From IMG/VR virus record IMGVR_UViG_3300030419_000880, positions 1-36,505 of that record: DNA of 36,505 nucleotides. One strand, given 5' to 3'. Below are positions 24,557 through 32,756 of this stretch, piece by piece (positions within the stretch are counted from its first letter, which is position 1; every line of letters begins with the position of its first letter). The notes below the pieces were generated by a model. The model saw nothing but the letters and a program-made list of their open reading frames with translations. It did no database searches and was not told the origin of the DNA. The DNA is from a virus. The position numbers and the translations under genes are program-made.

Positions 24557-24564
24557 TATTTATC
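24557..24564 (-). promoter_or_regulatory. Late promoter octamer GATAAATA
   Basis: GATAAATA on the minus strand, 31 bp upstream of the ATG at 24526 and 4 bp after the stop of the 61-aa gene. It gives the giant gene its own late start. Confidence 0.6.
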
Positions 24565-24567
24565 TTA

Positions 24568-24753
24568 CTAACCAGGTGCAGTATATACCAATTCATCAGT
24601 AAGTGTTTTTCTAATAAAAGAAAGAACATTCATAAACTCTTCCATATCTTCACAATGCACTTCTTTTGTATCCCCTTCGTTGGAATATAAGTAAAATGTT
24701 CTTTTAGTGGTATCAACAACACACTTAGTCAAATACTCGTCTTCTTTAGTCAT
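24568..24753 (-). CDS. Hypothetical small protein (61 aa)
   Basis: I do not recognise this family. It is a compact acidic protein with alternating strands and helix: KCVVDTTKRTFYLYSNEGD (beta-rich), KEVHCEDMEEFMNVLSFIRK (helical), and a short tail. It has two cysteines. It lies 46 bp after the 297-aa virion protein gene and before the late promoter of the giant gene, on the same strand. No strong ribosome site is visible before the ATG at 24753. Position suggests a late or virion-associated accessory protein. It is kept because it fills the gap, has sensible codon composition and lies in the dominant orientation. Confidence 0.55.
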   Translation of the reverse strand: MTKEDEYLTKCVVDTTKRTFYLYSNEGDTKEVHCEDMEEFMNVLSFIRKTLTDELVYTAPG

Positions 24754-24799
24754 AGGATACCTAGTCGTTTGAAAAATATAGCATAAAATTAATTATGTG

Positions 24800-25693
24800 T
24801 CAACTGCCATACGCACTAATAATACCGACTGCTGATGCAATTCCAACAATTCTATTAGTTACAATTACTTTAGAATTACGCATACTATGTTGAGACATCT
24901 GTTTATATCCTTTCTCAGCCTTAATGGTTGTAACAGGAGCAGATAGTGTTCCAATTCCAGTTCTAAGAGTATTAATGGTAGAAATATTAGATGCTATATT
25001 AGCAGGTAATGCATTCGCACAAGCAGATCCACTATTAGAATAATTAATAGTTGAACCATCATCAGTTTCAACAGAACTTACACGAGTATAAATCCATCCT
25101 ATTTGATTTGAGGTAGATGTAGTTCTAAAAAGACTATTAGTTTTACCTGCACTTCCAGAATAAGTACAATTTTCAAATAGAATAGTACTTAAACCAGCAC
25201 CAACATTAGCATTACCTGGTTTTATAGTTTTATATGTTGCTCCATCATTCATTGGAACTTGAGTGCTAGTAGTGCTCTCTATTCTAGGCCACTCCCATTC
25301 TCTTGCCTGATCAGCATATAAAGGAGCTCTAGCAACAGCAACTTGATTACTTCCTCTAGTTTGATTTGTTACAACTCCAACTGAAAAATTATCACCATAA
25401 GAAAGAATATCAGTTAATCCACTTGTACTAAAAGTTGCAGTTCCTGATGCAATACCACAAGTACTACTATTATACATTGCTGTCATAGCAGCAGCAATAA
25501 TTCTCTTCTGATCATTAATTAATAAAACTCTATCTAATATCTCATTATCAACATCAACAGTTATATCTTCCCACGCACTAACAATAGTAGCACCAATACC
25601 GAGCTCGGTGGTCATATCACCTACACCAGTTTCTAATCCTACTCTCTCTTGTTTTAGAAAACCTTTAGTAAATAAAATATCAGATTCAGCCAT
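24800..25693 (-). CDS. Virion structural protein (297 aa)
   Basis: It resembles by recall a conserved virion protein of T4-like cyanophages. Features: an N-terminal segment (MAESDILFTKGFLKQERVGL); an acidic beta segment (TVDVDNEILDRVLLINDQKR) followed by a helix (RIIAAAMTAMYNSSTCGIAS); and a serine/threonine-rich middle ending in CANALPANIASNISTINTLR, which may be a helical hairpin. It is rich in T, S, G and A and has no membrane segment or signal peptide. An AGGAG ribosome site precedes the ATG at 25693, 30 bp after the sulfotransferase-like gene. Function is not known; a tail or baseplate component is likely from its place in the structural operon. Confidence 0.65.
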   Translation of the reverse strand: MAESDILFTKGFLKQERVGLETGVGDMTTELGIGATIVSAWEDITVDVDNEILDRVLLINDQKRIIAAAMTAMYNSSTCGIASGTATFSTSGLTDILSYGDNFSVGVVTNQTRGSNQVAVARAPLYADQAREWEWPRIESTTSTQVPMNDGATYKTIKPGNANVGAGLSTILFENCTYSGSAGKTNSLFRTTSTSNQIGWIYTRVSSVETDDGSTINYSNSGSACANALPANIASNISTINTLRTGIGTLSAPVTTIKAEKGYKQMSQHSMRNSKVIVTNRIVGIASAVGIISAYGS

Positions 25694-25723
25694 ACTCCTA
25701 GAAGATATCTCCTATAGTATATA

Positions 25724-26269
25724 TTAAACTAACCTATAATCTTCAATATAATAATACTTCACATAATTTCTAATTTCAGAAGTACTTGATATTTTCTTAT
25801 AATTAGGTTCCATATATTCCAAAATTAACTTCTGTCCTACTTCATTGTAAATATAATTTTTATCCAATTCTTTTACTACAAAATCCATATCTAATACCTG
25901 CCCCATCCAATCACCAAAGTTCTCACCAAACCCATCTTCAAAATTCCAAAGACAAGTTTCTTCGCTAATATAATCCACTTGTTTCTTATACCATCCTTTA
26001 GAATAGAATGGATGAGAACTTAAAGACAAATATCTTTCCAAAGGATCTCTTATCACTGCAATATGAGGAATATTTTTTACATCTAAATGTTTCTCATATA
26101 ATTCTCTAGTAAAATGAGTAATTTCTGTACGATCAATCTCTTTCCATATAGGTTGTTCTGGTTCAAATCCATTCAACTTTATATTCTCTTGAATGAATCT
26201 ACCAGCAGTTTTGGGAATATGAATGAAAAGAAATCTCTTTCCAGTTTCTTTATGACGATAAGTAGGCAT
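25724..26269 (-). CDS. Sulfotransferase-family protein (181 aa)
   Basis: Residues 13-30 (FLFIHIPKTAGRFIQENI) contain the 5'-phosphosulfate-binding loop HIPKTAG of the sulfotransferase family, which transfers sulfate from PAPS. Residues 69-83 (HIAVIRDPLERYLSL) match the 3'-phosphate-binding motif, with R74 and a serine at 82. The protein is shorter than typical carbohydrate sulfotransferases (250-350 aa), so it is a minimal version or recognises a small acceptor. No membrane anchor, so it would act in the host cytoplasm. Its ATG shares a base with the stop of the upstream 2OG oxygenase (TAATG), so the enzymes are co-translated. The acceptor is unknown: a virion protein, a host glycan or a metabolite are all possible. 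Confidence 0.75.
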   Translation of the reverse strand: MPTYRHKETGKRFLFIHIPKTAGRFIQENIKLNGFEPEQPIWKEIDRTEITHFTRELYEKHLDVKNIPHIAVIRDPLERYLSLSSHPFYSKGWYKKQVDYISEETCLWNFEDGFGENFGDWMGQVLDMDFVVKELDKNYIYNEVGQKLILEYMEPNYKKISSTSEIRNYVKYYYIEDYRLV

Positions 26270-26856
26270 TAGATTGATTTATTAAACCAAAAAGATAGAA
26301 CATATCTGGTACCAGACTCAACTTCACTCACATGATGAAGATATTCTCTATTAGAAAAAATTAATAACTTTCCTGCTTTCGGTTTTACATCATACCATAC
26401 TTTATCATCTAAAGTATCGAATTGAGTATGTCCTCCAACATAGTCATCATTTAAATAAAGAAAAGATGCAAGAACATTAGGACTAAACATTTCAGATTTA
26501 TCATAATGTGGTTTCATAAAAGTTCCTTTTGGCCATCTTATGACACCACAATAATCTAATTGTATATCCTTATGAAATGTTTTACAAAGTTGAGTTACCT
26601 TCTTAATTACGTTAGCAAAAAGTTCATTAGATGTCAATTTAATATCGATAGGAGATACATCTCCACCCAAATAGATTGCACCATAATCACCATCAGGTTC
26701 TGGTATATCAGGACCATAACTCAAACTTTCATCAGAATTTGAATGAGTAACTGCTTCTAAGAATGTATCCTCCTTTTGATCTCCATGAAGATTGATAAAT
26801 GGTTTACACAAAGAAGGATTTAAAAATTCCTCTTCAACATAAATTAATTTTTTCAT
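26269..26856 (-). CDS. 2OG-Fe(II) oxygenase, prolyl-hydroxylase-like (195 aa)
   Basis: Double-stranded beta-helix dioxygenase using 2-oxoglutarate, oxygen and ferrous iron. The metal triad is visible: H117 and D119 (FMKPHYDK) and H174 (YLHHVSEV), with R184 (SGTRYVLSFWF) to bind 2-oxoglutarate. Other family blocks are SFLYLNDDYVGGHTQF and KPKAGKLLIFSN. Such enzymes are frequent in T4-like cyanophages; proposed substrates include protein side chains. It overlaps the upstream paralogue by ATGA and the downstream sulfotransferase by TAATG. Compared with the paralogue it has an insertion of about 30 residues after residue 25. The substrate is not indicated by sequence. Confidence 0.88.
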   Translation of the reverse strand: MKKLIYVEEEFLNPSLCKPFINLHGDQKEDTFLEAVTHSNSDESLSYGPDIPEPDGDYGAIYLGGDVSPIDIKLTSNELFANVIKKVTQLCKTFHKDIQLDYCGVIRWPKGTFMKPHYDKSEMFSPNVLASFLYLNDDYVGGHTQFDTLDDKVWYDVKPKAGKLLIFSNREYLHHVSEVESGTRYVLSFWFNKSI

Positions 26857-27350
26857 TTTTGATTATACCAAATACTAAGAGCAAATCTTTCTCCACCTTC
26901 AACCTGAGTAACATGATGTTTATAGATTGAATTAGAAAATACAAGTAGTTTTCCTTTTTCTGGTTTTATTTCATGTTCTTCAAATCCAGTATAACCACCA
27001 GTAAAATCATCGTTCAAATAAAGAACTGCTGCAAATAAATCAGGTTCTTGTCCTGGTCTTGATGGATCAATATGGGGTTTCATAAAAGTACCCTCTGGCC
27101 ATCTAACAACAGAAGCATAATCAATAATAACCCTGTCATCAAAGGTTTTACAAAGATCTGTTACTTTATCAACTACATTATTCTCTTGTGAATCAAAATA
27201 AATCCCATCCAAGGTAGTAAGAAAAGTATTACCACCCCTACCTGGATTTCCATAAGGAATTTCTTCTTTATTATCTTTAGAAAGTTTAATTAAATCATCA
27301 CACTCTTGAGGAGAAATAAAATTCTCTTCAAAGTAAATCAATTTTTTCAT
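26853..27350 (-). CDS. 2OG-Fe(II) oxygenase, second copy (165 aa)
   Basis: A paralogue of the next gene: both begin MKKLIY, and share DxxxVxRWPxGTFMKPH, LYLNDDxxGG and KGKLLVFSN-type blocks. The triad is H93, D95 (KPHIDP) and H145 or H146 (YKHHVTQV), with R155 (GERFALSIWY) for 2-oxoglutarate. It is complete and near the lower size limit of the family. The stop overlaps the start of the next oxygenase by ATGA. Two diverged copies side by side suggest different substrates rather than dosage. The gene begins 6 bp after a fibre/baseplate gene, so it is expressed with structural genes. Confidence 0.88.
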   Translation of the reverse strand: MKKLIYFEENFISPQECDDLIKLSKDNKEEIPYGNPGRGGNTFLTTLDGIYFDSQENNVVDKVTDLCKTFDDRVIIDYASVVRWPEGTFMKPHIDPSRPGQEPDLFAAVLYLNDDFTGGYTGFEEHEIKPEKGKLLVFSNSIYKHHVTQVEGGERFALSIWYNQK

Positions 27351-27356
27351 AAGAGA

Positions 27357-28358
27357 TCATAATATTTGAGTATTTCTTGGACCTTCGTATCTTGGATCTT
27401 TAAAGTTTGGATTATCAACATCATCCACCTTACCTGGATTAAAGTTAGGATCTGGATAATCCTTCCAAGTATCTCCTTCATACTCAGTAATCAGAGGATT
27501 TATATCTTTTCTTTCTCCATACACAGAATAGAAACAATCAATAGGACCACCAGCACCATTCTTTATTATTATCTTTTGACCCCATTCAATCTTATCCACA
27601 AAAAGTTCTTGATAACTTTGATAAGGGGTTAAATGAACTGAAAGACTATCTGTATATACCAAATCTTTCCAATAATAAGGGAGTTCAATTACATTATTAC
27701 CATTACTCAATCTTCCTCTAAAATAAACACCAACCTCTGGTCCCTCAATACATGCATAACGAAGTCTATGTCCATCTCCTTTAGTAGGATGCTTAATATC
27801 AAAAGGTTTTGGTTTACCATCAGCAGCACTAAATCGAGCAGATAAATCACCAATACCACCACCATTGAAATATGCATTTCCACCAACCCATAAAGGATGT
27901 CCTCCTGTTGCCATAAAGGTAGGAGCATTAACAGTAAGAACTCCTGTATTAACACTACCCAAAGATTTTACCTTTAGACTAGTTAAAATTCCACCACCAC
28001 CCCTCTCTAATGTGATATTAGAAACATCAGACCCTGTTCCACGGAAAACTGTATAATTATCTTTCGTAGTTACTAATGCAACACCATTATGAGGAGTATT
28101 TAAACCAGATGATTCTGTAGGTATTAAATCAAACCAAGGTGCTAATTTTCCCTCACTATCTTCATTCTCCACATAGTTATCTTCATAAGTATAATCCATA
28201 TCTGCTTTACCTGTAAACGTTCCATAGTTTACAAAGGTTAAGGGATAACTGGCAGGTTTTGGTTCATATGGATAAACCTTTTCAGGTGAAGGCTTTGATG
28301 TATTAGATGTAGAATGACGAGTCTTTTCTCCCGTTATCTTGTTTATTTCCATTGTCAT
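27357..28358 (-). CDS. Virion protein with shared EGPE/RGRL C-terminal domain (333 aa)
   Basis: Two parts are visible. Residues 1-190 are low in complexity and fibre-like (proline-rich start, then TVNAPTFMATGGHPLWVGGN). Residues about 195-305 form a domain shared with the next upstream gene (28364-29062): RLRYACIEGPEVGVYFRGRL, VIELPYYWKDLV, SLSVHLTPYQSYQELFVDKI, and GPIDCFYSVYGERKDINPLI. I recall this domain from fibre proteins of marine phages, with unknown function; it sits at the end of fibres like self-processing or capping domains, but I see no catalytic Ser-Lys dyad. A GAGGAG ribosome site is embedded in the end of the upstream gene. Probably a short fibre or baseplate appendage. Confidence 0.75.
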   Translation of the reverse strand: MTMEINKITGEKTRHSTSNTSKPSPEKVYPYEPKPASYPLTFVNYGTFTGKADMDYTYEDNYVENEDSEGKLAPWFDLIPTESSGLNTPHNGVALVTTKDNYTVFRGTGSDVSNITLERGGGGILTSLKVKSLGSVNTGVLTVNAPTFMATGGHPLWVGGNAYFNGGGIGDLSARFSAADGKPKPFDIKHPTKGDGHRLRYACIEGPEVGVYFRGRLSNGNNVIELPYYWKDLVYTDSLSVHLTPYQSYQELFVDKIEWGQKIIIKNGAGGPIDCFYSVYGERKDINPLITEYEGDTWKDYPDPNFNPGKVDDVDNPNFKDPRYEGPRNTQIL

Positions 28359-28363
28359 GGTAA

Positions 28364-29062
28364 TTACTCCTCAATTTTAAGTCTTGGAACATCTTTCCTT
28401 TCGGCAAAGATATGATAATAACAATCAATTGGCATTCCACCTTTAGATTGTAGAAATACCTTATTTTGACCTACTCGTTTGATAATAATATCTTGGTGAG
28501 CACCAATGGGTTGAAGTTGAACTGTAATACTTAACTCTTCTACCAAATCTACCCAATACTCAGGAAGATATATTACAGAAGTTCCTGTTAGTCTACCTCG
28601 ACAAAAAACTCCATTCTCTGGACCTTCTAAACAAGCATGAACTAACTTTCTACCAGGTTTACTTGGATGAGGAATAACGAAGTTTTTAACCCTCGCCATT
28701 ATAGTCTCAGCATAAATGACTTTCGACTTTATGGTTCGAACTGTTAATAATTCGTCCACCTTCAAGTAGCTTCTTATTCTAGCATAAGTTCTCACAAAAA
28801 GCGAATAAAAAGGAACAGGATGTGTTTCTCCTTGCATATCACTATTCTGTGTTTCAGCTATCATCACTGTACCCAATTCATTTTCTTTTATGGGTGTTTT
28901 AACTTGATGATCATAATATTGAGTAGGATCTCCCGTAACTGAAGGTCCTTCGGTATAGGATGTTCCTCTAACCTCATCATCTCCCCTACCTAAGATTTCA
29001 GGAAGTCCATTTCCAACAAATAATCTTTTTCCGACTGTTACGTCGTCCATCTCCATTGACAT
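28364..29062 (-). CDS. Virion protein, paralogue with EGPE/RGRL domain (232 aa)
   Basis: The C-terminal 105 residues (from KLVHACLEGPENGVFCRGRL, through VIYLPEYWVDLVEELSITVQ to MPIDCYYHIFAERKDVPRL) match the same domain as the neighbouring 333-aa protein. The N-terminal 125 residues are different: an N-terminal segment MSMEMDDVTVGKRLFVGNG, and a segment DELLTVRTIKSKVIYAETIM that looks like stalk repeat strands. The ATG at 29062 has a GGAGG ribosome site in the 13-bp gap after the spike-like gene; the same gap holds TATAAATT, one base off a late octamer. The shared domain with a different front end suggests duplication followed by domain exchange. Likely a fibre or appendage protein near the baseplate. 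Confidence 0.75.
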   Translation of the reverse strand: MSMEMDDVTVGKRLFVGNGLPEILGRGDDEVRGTSYTEGPSVTGDPTQYYDHQVKTPIKENELGTVMIAETQNSDMQGETHPVPFYSLFVRTYARIRSYLKVDELLTVRTIKSKVIYAETIMARVKNFVIPHPSKPGRKLVHACLEGPENGVFCRGRLTGTSVIYLPEYWVDLVEELSITVQLQPIGAHQDIIIKRVGQNKVFLQSKGGMPIDCYYHIFAERKDVPRLKIEE

Positions 29063-29075
29063 AATTTATACCTCC

Positions 29076-29786
29076 CTAAAACGGAAACTTAAATGGTAAA
29101 CCACCCAATCCCTGCTGGAAAGAAGGGATACTAGGTTTAGGTGGGAATGCATTTTCTGGTTTTTCAGCTCCTCTATTTGCAACCAATTCAGAAGTATCTT
29201 CTCCTCCAAGTTTAGAGGGTTTAGATGCAGATTGAGCACCTAAGAATTTATAAACACCTGCATAAAATTTAAGAGATGTCTGAGCAGAAACCTGAAAAGT
29301 ACCAGAACTAACAAATCTTACTGATGCTTTTCCATCAAGACTAAGATTCTTTGTTTTAACATTTACAGCTTCATTAGAAACTATATTAACTACTCCTCTA
29401 TCATTAGAAGGACCGTGAACATTTAAATCAAAATCTAATGCCTCCATTCTAATTCTACCATTAGTTGCTTTAATGACAATATCGCCATTTAAAGCCTCAA
29501 GAATCATAGCAGGTTCTTTACCACCTCTATTATCACCACATTTGATTTGATAAACTCCAGGACATCTATTGGTAGTCCATCCAGGTCTCTGTCCATTCTT
29601 ATCCATTGTCATATAATGGATTTTATCAGAACCCTGCAACATTACATCAGATATACACTCACCCTTAAAACCAGCAGTGGTTGTATGAATATGCCCGAAT
29701 CTTATTTCTCCATCATTATTTCCGTACTGAAGATTATAATAATTCTCAGTATCGGGATTATAATCAGGATTTAATTGATCTGCCAT
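29076..29786 (-). CDS. Spike-like beta-rich baseplate protein (236 aa)
   Basis: The central part (residues 25-175) is a regular alternation of short strands: GEIRFGHIHTTTAGFKGECI, AMILEALNGDIVIKATNGRI, RMEALDFDLNVHG, VNIVSNEAVNVKTKNLSLDG and ASVRFVSSGTFQVSAQTSLK. This recalls the C-terminal beta-helix spike of T4 gp5, VgrG and related proteins, which punctures the outer membrane, though without their VxGxxxxxV octad repeats. The C-terminal 40 residues are proline- and glycine-rich. It starts immediately after the stop of the gp5-like gene (TAAATG), so a partner of that hub is plausible. No enzymatic motif is visible. The fold assignment is inference. Confidence 0.6.
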   Translation of the reverse strand: MADQLNPDYNPDTENYYNLQYGNNDGEIRFGHIHTTTAGFKGECISDVMLQGSDKIHYMTMDKNGQRPGWTTNRCPGVYQIKCGDNRGGKEPAMILEALNGDIVIKATNGRIRMEALDFDLNVHGPSNDRGVVNIVSNEAVNVKTKNLSLDGKASVRFVSSGTFQVSAQTSLKFYAGVYKFLGAQSASKPSKLGGEDTSELVANRGAEKPENAFPPKPSIPSFQQGLGGLPFKFPF

Positions 29787-32756
29787 TTAAGTTACCTTTC
29801 CTACGCAATCTATTACCTGAAGAACAGGAGTACCTTTTAATCTATCAAGATTTCCTTCTTCATCGGATCCAATTCTTAATGGTTCAAATACAGGAATAAG
29901 TTTTGCATTTGTTCCGACTTCAGATTCCATCCATAATCTTGGAACCCTATTAAATCCTTGCCCTTTGGATATTATATTCACTTTAGTTACTGTTCCAAAA
30001 GGTCCAAATTTAGGTTCCAATACAGCACCATTATTATATTTAATAAAGATAGTGTCATTTGGATCATAATTAATTCCAGGATTTTCAATGTAAACATCTA
30101 CAAGTTGAAGAATTACAGGATAATCACCTAAAGCACTAGCAGGATCATTACTTGAAATCTTAGGTGCAGTATCTAAAGGATTAGGAGTAGTAAAACTACC
30201 TCCAGCAATTACTTTTCCAGTTCCGCATAAAGTTTGAACTGTAATTCCATCTTTCACAATATCTACACAAGTTCCTGGTGGTAATTCAACAGTATCTCCT
30301 GGATTAACATTCACAACTGTTCCTGGAGAATAAGGGAAATAACCTCCCAGTTGAGTTATATCAAAGAAATTGCCAGCATTTACATCTACATCAGAATCTG
30401 TATCTCCAGTTCCTGAACCACTAATAATAAACACTTGACCAACTTCATATCCAGAACCTCCCTGACATATAGTTGCTTGAGTTATTATACCATTTTCTGA
30501 AATATAATCAACCTTAAAATCTATACCACTAGAATTTTCAACTTTAGTACCTACACAACTACCACTCTCAGGATAAGTAGAACCTCCTGTAGATAGATCA
30601 AATGCACTTACTCCTCCATTATCATCTATTGCAGTTATTATACCTTGAGCAGGTAATCCAGGCAAAGGTGGTGGAGGTACACTAGTTATAAATTCTTGGC
30701 CAACTGTACTAATACCAACCCCACCAGTACCATATGGAGTATCACTTATTGTTATTGTACCACCAGTATTAGTTCCACCAAGAGGATCATATTCAATAAT
30801 AGTAGTACCTGAAGGAAAATTAATATCTGAGGGTATGTTTATAGGAATAACTGATTGACCAGCATTTATAGATCCTTCGGGATTAATCACATTATCAATA
30901 ACATTACTACCTGTAGTTACATCTCCCACAAATCCACCAGTTCCCAAACCTGCTTGATGATTTTCATTATCTAAAGTATTTAAAATTCCTGTAGGTTGAT
31001 AATTTACTATCGTATTACCAGGATCTGAGAATATCTGTCCATTTCCTCCTTTAGAACCATCAAAAATATTAGTATATCCAACTCCAGGTGAAACAGAAAT
31101 AACTTTTACTACTTGTCCCCATTTATTAATTACTGATATTAAATTTGCACCACCACCTTTACCACATTCATCTACAATCTTTACCTTTGGTGGAGTTTTA
31201 TATCCCCAACCAGATCCACCACTGGAACTATCTTTTACATATGCACCACCATTCTTAGGTCCTGCTAAAGGATCCCATCTATTATATACTAAATCAACTC
31301 CTATTACTTGTCCATATCCATTTACGATAGCATTTCCTTCTGCTCCACCTGCTAAGGGATGAACTACTTCATCTTTTATAAAAATAACTTTAGGTGGTCC
31401 ACAACTAGTCGGTCCAGAATTACAAGCAGAGTCTTCACTTTCTATAGCATCTAATACACCACCCAAAGCACCATGAAACTCACCCAATACTCCTCCACCA
31501 TTCCATGCAGACCAAGATTCAGTAGGAGGACATTCTGGTTGTGGATCACATCCAAAGAACTCAACAATACTAGTTACAGTATCTAATGCACCTGTAGGAT
31601 CTCCACCTGCCATACCAAATAAAGAACCAGCATTACCCCACTGAGGAAGATGACTAACAGAATTATCAATAAAATCTTGTATGCCACCTGCTGCTGTTCC
31701 CAATATTCCTACAACAGGTCCAAGTATCTTACTTAAAAGGGAACTTACAAAACTTTTAGCAGCACAAGTAGGAGAACTCACAAATTTCTCCACTACATCA
31801 TTCAATAATTCTCTAACTACACCACACATCATATCAACAACCCCATTCATCACACAAGTAACAGTATTAGTAACTTCTTCCTGTTTTTGTTGTAATGCAG
31901 GTCTTTCATTTGGCATCAATAAAGAAACCGCAGGTGTTATACTATTATTAACTTTCTTCAATACCAGAGCATTAACTCTTGACATTATACTTTTTACAAA
32001 TCCACATATAGCCTTCTCTGCTCTATCAATTGCTCTCTCCATATTATTCTTTTCACCTGCTGCAGCATAAGGAAATAGAGATGCAGCCTTCTTCATCCTA
32101 TTAACATCCCGCAATAACAAAGACATAACACCTTGAATACCTTGCATCTCAGTGTTTGCTGCTTCGCAGGAATTCTGCATTGTCATTTCATCAGCACCAT
32201 CATTTGCCTGAAATATATCAGCAATTGATCCCACTCTAGGATTCATTCCCTCTAATGCAGGAAGAGACCTAGGTGCTGTTGCCATATTCTGTGGATATAC
32301 AGGAACAGGTTCACTCTTTCCTTTATATCCTGTCCTAGCTTCAAATCCTTTCTCTGGATCTTTTCCCTTTAAAATCGTTTGAGAATTATTTCCAAAGGCA
32401 CCCATAATTACGGGTTGTTGTGCCTCAAATCCATCCTTAAAAAATCCCATAACAAAAGCACCTTGACAGAGGTTAGGAGACATTTTAGATCCCCTATGAC
32501 CACTACCAGCAGTTACTGGATAGAGAACCTCTGCCATTGGCAACTCTTCATCAGGCTCATCTTCTTTACTAAAAGTTTGATTGCCAAATATTCTTACCCT
32601 ATAACGATAACCCCATCCAGGATCATCTTCCTCTGAAGATTGTATCGCAGAAGGATTGGAATTATCTCTCCATGTAGAATCATCAGCAATTTGACCTATC
32701 CACCAATAAAAACCATTGGTTCCAAGAGCCTGACTATCAAATAAACTATTATTCAT
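29787..32756 (-). CDS. 5: gp5-like baseplate hub protein with OB fold (989 aa)
   Basis: Residues about 48-123 match the OB-fold domain of T4 gp5-type hub proteins: WGYRYRVRIFGNQTFSKEDE, LPMAEVLYPVTAGSGHRGSK, QGAFVMGFFKDGFEAQQPVI and MGAFGN. Residues about 190-370 are helical and cysteine-containing (MKKAASLFPYAAAG, AIDRAEKAICGFVKSIMSRV). The rest, from about 430, is glycine-rich with repeated strands ending in phrases such as SPGVGYTNIF, QGGSGYEVGQVFI, NPGINYDPNDTIFI and KGQGFNRVPRLWM, a possible beta spike. T4 gp5 is 575 aa and carries a lysozyme domain; no lysozyme catalytic motif is visible here, so cell-wall degradation must come from elsewhere or is not needed. ATG overlaps the upstream stop by ATGA. 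Confidence 0.82.
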   Translation of the reverse strand: MNNSLFDSQALGTNGFYWWIGQIADDSTWRDNSNPSAIQSSEEDDPGWGYRYRVRIFGNQTFSKEDEPDEELPMAEVLYPVTAGSGHRGSKMSPNLCQGAFVMGFFKDGFEAQQPVIMGAFGNNSQTILKGKDPEKGFEARTGYKGKSEPVPVYPQNMATAPRSLPALEGMNPRVGSIADIFQANDGADEMTMQNSCEAANTEMQGIQGVMSLLLRDVNRMKKAASLFPYAAAGEKNNMERAIDRAEKAICGFVKSIMSRVNALVLKKVNNSITPAVSLLMPNERPALQQKQEEVTNTVTCVMNGVVDMMCGVVRELLNDVVEKFVSSPTCAAKSFVSSLLSKILGPVVGILGTAAGGIQDFIDNSVSHLPQWGNAGSLFGMAGGDPTGALDTVTSIVEFFGCDPQPECPPTESWSAWNGGGVLGEFHGALGGVLDAIESEDSACNSGPTSCGPPKVIFIKDEVVHPLAGGAEGNAIVNGYGQVIGVDLVYNRWDPLAGPKNGGAYVKDSSSGGSGWGYKTPPKVKIVDECGKGGGANLISVINKWGQVVKVISVSPGVGYTNIFDGSKGGNGQIFSDPGNTIVNYQPTGILNTLDNENHQAGLGTGGFVGDVTTGSNVIDNVINPEGSINAGQSVIPINIPSDINFPSGTTIIEYDPLGGTNTGGTITISDTPYGTGGVGISTVGQEFITSVPPPPLPGLPAQGIITAIDDNGGVSAFDLSTGGSTYPESGSCVGTKVENSSGIDFKVDYISENGIITQATICQGGSGYEVGQVFIISGSGTGDTDSDVDVNAGNFFDITQLGGYFPYSPGTVVNVNPGDTVELPPGTCVDIVKDGITVQTLCGTGKVIAGGSFTTPNPLDTAPKISSNDPASALGDYPVILQLVDVYIENPGINYDPNDTIFIKYNNGAVLEPKFGPFGTVTKVNIISKGQGFNRVPRLWMESEVGTNAKLIPVFEPLRIGSDEEGNLDRLKGTPVLQVIDCVGKVT

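Noticed and set aside
28730-28745. GGTTCGAA resembling a tRNA T-loop
   Set aside because: No surrounding cloverleaf or acceptor stem; it lies within a coding sequence.
27357-29062. Self-cleaving fibre chaperone (peptidase S74) in the paired genes
   Set aside because: The shared C-terminal domain does not show the expected Ser-Lys dyad context, so only a generic domain label is given.
31681-32070. Plus-strand open frame of 129 codons opposite the gp5-like gene
   Set aside because: No start context, hydrophobic low-complexity product and full overlap with a well-supported gene.
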